Assembly (NCBI GenBank): GCA_943787785.1
Contig: CALSNT010000011.1
Coordinates: 62,001 to 126,000 of the forward strand
Direction: 5' to 3'
DNA: 64,000 nucleotides
Source: an uncultured Paracoccaceae bacterium
Lineage (GTDB): Bacteria > Pseudomonadota > Alphaproteobacteria > Rhodobacterales > Rhodobacteraceae
Shown: positions 60,816 to 64,000 of the stretch, piece by piece
Numbering within the stretch: position 1 is the stretch's first letter
How the letters are laid out: the number at the start of each line of letters is the position of its first letter
The notes under the pieces: generated by a model
Seen by the model: only the letters and a program-made list of their open reading frames with translations
The model's database searches: none
What the model was told of the DNA's origin: nothing
Translations under genes and position numbers: made by a program

Positions 60816-61056
60816 GCCCTCCCGAAATCCGAAAGGGCAAAAGTGGACGACTTTTACGCCGCCCGCGACAGCACTGTGCCGCCGCTACCGTGGACGAGTA
60901 TTGCTCCGCCGTTCTCAGGGCTGATTCTACCAAAGAGTAAAAAGGCGCGTTTTTCATTGGCCTCTGATGTTGCGCAGCAACCATCGATACCCCACCATCG
61001 GGCGACAGCAGTTGGACACACTGCGCAGCGAAAAAAGCCAACAGGAGTCGAGACAC

Positions 61057-61500
61057 ATGGCTGGAAGTGTGAATAGAGCTTTCATCGTCGGCAACCTCGG
61101 GATCGACCCCGAGATCAGGGGTCTTCCAAGCGGCCAAAAGGTTGCCAACCTGAGTGTCGCTACCAATGAAACTTGGAGTGACCGAGCGACCGGCGAGCGC
61201 AAAGAGCGCAAAGAGCGCACTGAGTGGCACAGGGTGTCTGTGTTCAACCAAAATGCGGTTCAATACGCCGAGCAGTATCTTCGCAAAGGTGACAACGTTT
61301 ATATTCAGGGGCGTGTGGAAACCCAGAAATGGCAAGACCAATCGGGCGCCGATCGTTACACTACGGAAATTGTTGTACCACCCATTGGTGGAGAACTAAT
61401 CGGCCTATCTAGAAGGTCAGGCGGCCCTGACGCGGAAAGCGACCGAGACATCGGTGGCTTCCCCCCGAATGAAGATGGGAACGACGTAATCCCATTTTAG
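61057..61500 (+). CDS. ssb: Single-stranded DNA-binding protein
   Basis: 147 residues from ATG 61057, with an ACAGGAG site. OB fold with [16 protein letters not shown] and [15 protein letters not shown], and an intact C-terminal tip ending DVIPF for partner binding. The segment [14 protein letters not shown] carries an extra three residues from a 9-bp tandem repeat (GAGCGCAAA, 61195-61212). Being in an IS-rich region it may be a second, plasmid-type copy rather than the main chromosomal ssb. Confidence 0.92.
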   Translation: MAGSVNRAFIVGNLGIDPEIRGLPSGQKVANLSVATNETWSDRATGERKERKERTEWHRVSVFNQNAVQYAEQYLRKGDNVYIQGRVETQKWQDQSGADRYTTEIVVPPIGGELIGLSRRSGGPDAESDRDIGGFPPNEDGNDVIPF

Positions 61501-61818
61501 CGTACACTGCCGGCAGCAAGTAAAGTGTCTGGCGACAGACGCCTCGAGGCGCGGCGCCGATACGCTATTCTGGGTATTACACTTCTGGTAGCATCATCGT
61601 GGACGACGTAAGAACGCACGTTGCGCAGGAGCATTGCCAGCCCGGGGGGCATTGTGCACTGGGTTAGACAAGGTGTTCGCTCGTAACCGCGATCGCTGCG
61701 TCTGAGATTAGTGTGCGCGTGATACTGGGTTGCACCAAAATCGGAAAAGCAGCGCTTGGTCTCGGTGCGGCGCGTGAATCTTGGTGCACGGGTGCCGCCG
61801 ATCGGCTTACCTGTCACT
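61501..61818. other. 318-bp stretch between ssb and the EamA transporter
   Basis: No convincing gene. The second half is open in the EamA frame from 61756, but without family features. No clear terminator or operator found. Confidence 0.5.
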
Positions 61819-62766
61819 ATGAGCCGAACCAGCGCACCGAGCCCATCCACCGACCGCACCCTTGCCGGTGTTGCCCTTATGCTGGGGTTTTGCCTGACTG
61901 CGCCATTGCTAGATGTGGCCGCAAAGTTGGCCTCGGAAAGCGTACCTGTCGGCCAGATCACGGCCGCGCGGTTCGTCGTTCAGTGCGTGCTGATGGCGCC
62001 GCTCATTTGGATCATGCGCCTGTCGCTTCGGGTAGAGCGCGCTCGGTGGATGGCACTGTTGTCCCGTGCGGTATTCCTGCTTGTCGCCACGTTCTGCTTC
62101 ATCGCCGCAATCCGCGTGATGCCGTTGGCGGATGCGCTCGCCATCGTATTCGTCGCGCCGTTCATCGTTTTGCTGGTGGGTAAATTCTACCTCGACGAAG
62201 AAGTCGGGCCTCGCAGGGTTGCGGCGGCTCTTGTGGGGTTCGCAGGCGTTCTTTTTGTTATTCAGCCCAGCTTCTCGGCTTTCGGCCCGGTAGCGCTATT
62301 CCCCGTCGGAACTGCGGTGTGCTTCGCGTTCTACATTCTAGTGACGCGAGGCCTGTCCCGGCAGGTACATCCGGTGAGCCTTCAGTTCTATACAGGGCTG
62401 ATCGCAGGGTTGCTTTGCGTTCCGGCCCTGGCGCTGGCTGACGGTTCACGTTTGGAAGCTCTAGATCCAGTATGGCCGGCTGGCATTGCTTGGGTGTGGC
62501 TTGTTGGGGTCGGTTTCTTTGCCGCGTTGAGCCACATGATGATGACCTACGCGCTATCGATGGCACCTTCCGCCACGCTTGCTCCGCTGCAATACCTCGA
62601 GTTGCCAGTGGCTACCCTGCTCGGCTATCTGGTTTTTCGTGACTTCCCTAACGTGCTGACGCTCATCGGTATTGGGATCATCATCGGCGCGGGGCTTTAC
62701 ATGATCCACCGTGAGCGGGTTACCGCCATGCGGCTGGTAACCGAGCGGGCCGCGCCACCGATCTGA
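61819..62766 (+). CDS. EamA/DMT-family transporter
   Basis: 315 residues from ATG 61819, about ten membrane helices in two EamA repeats: GFCLTAPLLDVAAKLAS near the N-terminus, then ADALAIVFVAPFIVLLVG, and in the second half MAPSATLAPLQYLELPVATLLGY (in part) with the typical Pro. Such proteins export or import amino acids, nucleotides or other metabolites; the substrate is not readable. The frame is open upstream to 61756 but the chosen start begins just before the first helix. Confidence 0.88.
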   Translation: MSRTSAPSPSTDRTLAGVALMLGFCLTAPLLDVAAKLASESVPVGQITAARFVVQCVLMAPLIWIMRLSLRVERARWMALLSRAVFLLVATFCFIAAIRVMPLADALAIVFVAPFIVLLVGKFYLDEEVGPRRVAAALVGFAGVLFVIQPSFSAFGPVALFPVGTAVCFAFYILVTRGLSRQVHPVSLQFYTGLIAGLLCVPALALADGSRLEALDPVWPAGIAWVWLVGVGFFAALSHMMMTYALSMAPSATLAPLQYLELPVATLLGYLVFRDFPNVLTLIGIGIIIGAGLYMIHRERVTAMRLVTERAAPPI

Positions 62767-63023
62767 GGCAATGGCCCCTGGTTTGGCGACGCCAAGGGAC
62801 AACTCATTTTCAGCGATACAGCAATTCAGAAGGGGAGGCTCCCCGTGAGCAAGCGCACGTCCCGCCTGATCAACGCGTGCAATTGGAACGACTCACAGTC
62901 TAGGTTTTCGCATTGATATGAGGGACTTCGCGCCTTCTTGCTTCCACAGTGCTTCCACGGTGGGATCAAACACAGACGCCGCCCAGAGGGCGGCGCTTAA
63001 GCGTTTGATAATGCGTGTAATTT
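62767..63023. other. Gene-free stretch with an 11-bp tandem repeat and a terminator
   Basis: It contains TGCTTCCACAG/TGCTTCCACGG in tandem (62939-62960), and a hairpin CGCCGCCC...GGGCGGCG around 62980-63000 which, read on the minus strand, would terminate the initiator tRNA transcript. No gene seen. Confidence 0.55.
62978..63000 (-). terminator. Terminator of the initiator tRNA transcript
   Basis: GCCGCCC-AGAG-GGGCGGC-type stem in the plus direction; on the minus strand it follows the tRNA CCA end by about 25 bases. Strong stem, short T-rich tail. Confidence 0.6.
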
Positions 63024-63070
63024 TGGTTGCGGGGGTAGGATTTGAACCTACGACCTTCAGGTTATGAGCC
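63024..63070 (-). pseudogene. 3' part of initiator tRNA-Met (CAT), 47 nt
   Basis: On the minus strand it reads GGCTCATAACCTGAAGG, then GTCGTAGGTTCAAATCC, TACCCCCGCAACCA: anticodon loop, T-arm and acceptor 3' strand with CCA of alphaproteobacterial tRNA-fMet. The 5' half (D-arm and acceptor 5' strand) is absent; sequence beyond 63070 is a polymerase gene fragment. This is the pattern of a displaced attachment-site copy left by an element integrated in the tRNA gene. Confidence 0.85.
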
Positions 63071-63084
63071 GTGTCGAACAAACC

Positions 63085-63789
63085 ATGAACTATTGCGCTC
63101 GCCTGCGTATTCCTTCGATATTTCCGCCACTTCGTGCCCCCTACACCGGTCCGAACGCGTGCTTTGTCGCGTATTTCGCCAGTGCGGAACTGGGCTGCTT
63201 CCGCGCCCTGGGCTGGCCCTTGCCGACAAACACGCTGGATCTGTTTGCAGAGCACAGGGTCCTGACAAACGGCACCCTCCTCCCCAACGGCAATGGTCTA
63301 CTAGGCGCTGCACGCCGCTACGGCATCGACACAATAGGCGCAGACGAAAAAGAGACCATGCGCGATCTCATCATGGCCGGTGGCCCTTGGTCTGCGACAG
63401 AGCGCGCGGCCATCCTCGATTATTGTGCCATCGATGTGGACCTGCTGCGGCCGCTTCTGGAGGCGATGGCGCCAGGACTTACCATTACCCCGCAGCGGCT
63501 TGGGCATGCGGTCTGGCGGGGCCGCTACACGGGCGCGGTTGCCACGATGGAACACAACGGTGTGCCCATCGACACAGACACTCTGGAGGCCATCAACTCG
63601 AACTGGCAGAGCATCCAGGAACAACTCATCGCCGACGTGGACCAGACCTACGGGGTGTACGACGGGCGGACGTTTAAGATGGACCGCTTCGCCGCTTACC
63701 TTGCCGCCAACGACATACCCTGGCCGAGATTGGACACAGGGCGGCTGGCGCTGGATGATGGCAATTTCCGCAACATGGCCCGTTCCTAA
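63085..63789 (+). pseudogene. Phage/plasmid-type family A DNA polymerase, broken at both ends
   Basis: From about codon LRAPYTGPNACF the frame matches polymerases found on phages and plasmids of alphaproteobacteria: CFVAYFASAELGCFRALGWP, LDLFAEHRVLTNG, ILDYCAIDVDLLRPLLEAM (3'-5' exonuclease domain) and ARMEWNGVPIDTDTL-like MEHNGVPIDTDTLEA. The N-terminus is missing at the tRNA scar and the frame stops at TAA 63787-63789 after NMARS, where relatives continue into the polymerase domain. The remaining piece cannot be active. Confidence 0.8.
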
Positions 63790-64000
63790 CCGTTGCAGCT
63801 GAGGACAGGATCGCCCCCCAACTCGCGCAGCTGGATTATCTGCATAAAGAGCTCGGCCCCTTGGGCGAGAGCAACGAGGCGCGGGTCATGGCGACGGTAG
63901 GGCGGGAGTTGGACGATTTTCTCTCCGGCTGTATCGCTGCGCTTGAGGACCTTCGCCTTCGCACAGCAGCCCTCGCCAATCGCAACGGACCGAACCATGG
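63783..64000 (+). CDS. Open frame running off the right edge, unidentified
   Basis: A frame different from that of the polymerase fragment stays open to the window end, with coding-like content (QLAQLDYLHKELGPLGESNE, then VGRELDDFLSGCIAALEDL). It is helical and acidic. It has no start in view and does not look like the polymerase; it may be the rest of another gene joined here. Minus-strand frames in the same place look less likely. Confidence 0.35.

Larger units (their letters stand above)
58417..60870 (-). mobile_element. IS21-family insertion sequence
   Basis: About 2454 bp bounded by imperfect inverted repeats: TGTCAACGGCGGCATAAAA at the left and, read from the right end, TGTCGCGGGCGGCGTAAAA, both followed by a CCACT block. 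It encodes istA and istB on the minus strand, both intact. No target duplication is evident (ACACA left, GCACT right), so a rearrangement may have removed one flank. Confidence 0.9.

Noticed and set aside
63024-63070. A functional tRNA gene
   Set aside because: The D-arm and acceptor 5' strand are absent, so no cloverleaf can form.
63786-63998. A 70-codon minus-strand frame at the right edge
   Set aside because: The plus-strand frame in the same place has more regular, helical composition and stays open to the edge; the minus frame shows no pattern.

Overview
The window is a chromosomal segment of an alphaproteobacterium, almost certainly a marine Rhodobacteraceae (Roseobacter-type). The evidence is gene content and order: dxr-rseP-bamA-skp-fabZ-lpxA-lpxI-lpxB, sciP next to ctrA, a CckA-type kinase, an alphaproteobacterial SOS box at recA, and the iscR-iscS-sufB...sufC-sufD...sufS operon. 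The core is GC-rich with a compact layout. No database search was run; all family names come from reading motifs.

Layout. 1-9710: envelope biogenesis (phospholipid, isoprenoid, RseP protease, BamA/Skp, lipid A). 9754-13819: GNAT enzyme, tRNA thiolase MnmA, the cell-cycle/motility regulators SciP and CtrA, a lipoprotein and SufE. 13811-17738: corrinoid protein, DUF1638 protein and homocysteine methyltransferase, which look like parts of a split cobalamin methionine synthase, with a frameshifted radical SAM gene between them. 17851-21609: ureohydrolase, IMP dehydrogenase, RsmB-like methyltransferase. 21709-24864: a cckA gene cut off by an IS3-family element whose other end cuts off a RelE-type toxin gene. 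25188-30784: recA with SOS box, a broken isoprenylcysteine-methyltransferase-like gene, alaS and two small conserved genes. 30892-35808: typA, an Lrp regulator, icd carrying an in-frame amber stop, and a hydrolase. 35984-46309: the suf operon with extra membrane-protein and FkbM genes inside it. 46374-46450: tRNA-Arg(CCG).

46451-63070 is an accessory region. It holds a novel outer-membrane barrel protein, a tyrosine recombinase fragment joined to a partial IS66 element, and an AT-richer operon made of a HyuA fragment, a TIGR03032-like protein and a 1540-residue autotransporter built of about 30 short repeats. An IS21 element, an ssb gene and an EamA transporter follow. At 63024-63070 lies the 3' part of an initiator tRNA gene, the kind of scar left by site-specific integration. 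Beyond it a broken phage/plasmid-type DNA polymerase gene starts, so a second mobile element probably runs off the right edge.

Two themes stand out. First, the CtrA circuit: ctrA and sciP are intact, CtrA-type boxes lie before ctrA, cckA and a 41-residue membrane protein gene, yet cckA lacks its ATPase and receiver parts. Second, gene decay: cckA (IS), icd (amber), radical SAM (17-bp tandem duplication), the ICMT-like gene (frameshift plus stop), a toxin, a recombinase and hyuA are all interrupted. That suggests a genome losing genes, or, for the single-base lesions, sequencing error that raw reads should exclude.
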